Below are positions 63,839 to 64,000 of a stretch of DNA of 64,000 nucleotides, one piece after another. Origin of the DNA: Pseudomonas gingeri (GTDB lineage Bacteria; Pseudomonadota; Gammaproteobacteria; Pseudomonadales; Pseudomonadaceae); assembly GCF_013386165.1 (NCBI RefSeq), contig NZ_JACAOS010000015.1, positions 248,001 to 312,000 of the forward strand, read 5' to 3'. The translations under genes and the position numbers were made by a program. Position 1 is the stretch's first letter; each line of letters begins with the position of its first letter. The notes below the pieces were generated by a model that saw only the letters and a program-made list of their open reading frames with translations, had not been told where the DNA came from and did no database searches.

Positions 63839-64000
63839 ATGAACGATCTCGATGAACAGCTACGTGAACTGATCCCGCGGATGCGGCGCTTCGCCGTGTC
63901 GCTGACGCGCAACCCCAGCAGCGCCGACGACCTGGTCCAGGCCAGTCTGGAGCGAGCCCTGTCCAGTTGGGGTGAGAAGCGGGCCGAAGGCGACCTGCGC
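63839..64000 (+). CDS. ECF RNA polymerase sigma factor (partial, 3' end outside window)
   Basis: First 54 codons of a sigma-70-family ECF factor: MNDLDEQLRELIPRMRRFAV then SLTRNPSSADDLVQASLERAL, the region 2 core. The rest lies beyond the window. It is divergent from the catalase-family peroxidase and cytochrome b561 genes, which resembles ECF groups linked to catalase genes. Confidence 0.9.
   Translation, partial: MNDLDEQLRELIPRMRRFAVSLTRNPSSADDLVQASLERALSSWGEKRAEGDLR

Overview
The window is chromosomal DNA of a fluorescent-type Pseudomonas, most likely a cyanogenic member of the P. fluorescens complex (P. chlororaphis/protegens-like). This rests on high GC, hcnABC, cusCBA, an OprD porin, three inverted REP doublets and RsmA- and ANR-type sites ahead of hcnA. 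There is no integrase, transposase, CRISPR array or rRNA. The species call is an inference.

0-12 kb is catabolic and regulatory: an aldehyde dehydrogenase tail, an isochorismatase-like hydrolase divergent from a GlxA/AraC regulator, a D-2-hydroxyacid dehydrogenase, a GH15 glucoamylase-like enzyme, an Nramp metal transporter, a class II aldolase, and a minus-strand unit of Rieske oxygenase, GMC oxidoreductase and a second GlxA/AraC regulator. 12-14.9 kb holds a HigB/HigA-type toxin-antitoxin pair, a bicupin protein and a LysR regulator. 14.9-24.2 kb is one minus-strand block: a small Cys/Met/His-rich secreted protein, cusC-cusB-cusA (Cu(I)/Ag(I) efflux), then hcnA-hcnB-hcnC (hydrogen cyanide synthase).

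24.2-32.7 kb is the least explained part. An 849-residue OmpR-type winged-helix/P-loop ATPase regulator diverges from five plus-strand genes. Three encode small beta-rich proteins that appear related to one another, one encodes a 930-residue protein, and one a phage-tail-collar protein. No structural phage genes are present, so this is the best candidate for an undescribed system. 32.7-35.3 kb has a LysR regulator, sad (succinate semialdehyde dehydrogenase) and tRNA-Asn.

35.7-42.4 kb carries a large secreted monohaem-motif protein, a His-tailed MFS exporter with its CsoR/RcnR-type repressor and a G-tract operator, and a bufferin (copper-binding RiPP) operon: bufA1, doxX, alpha/beta hydrolase, bufA2, bufB (MNIO/DUF692), bufC. 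With cusCBA this makes the window rich in copper handling. 42.6-45.7 kb is a SiaABCD-like phosphatase/kinase/phosphoprotein/diguanylate cyclase module whose phosphatase appears soluble. An OprD porin, two small orphan genes, an aromatic aminotransferase and uvrB follow.

52-64 kb contains a TauE/SafE exporter, an AraC regulator, codA overlapping an unknown gene with a CoiA-like Cys/His cluster, a DapF-like protein lacking both catalytic cysteines, the glucarate genes gudD-gudP with a FadR-type regulator and repeated operators, then a cytochrome b561 and catalase-family peroxidase divergent from an ECF sigma gene cut by the window edge. Both divergent promoters there share one ECF-type -35/-10 geometry.
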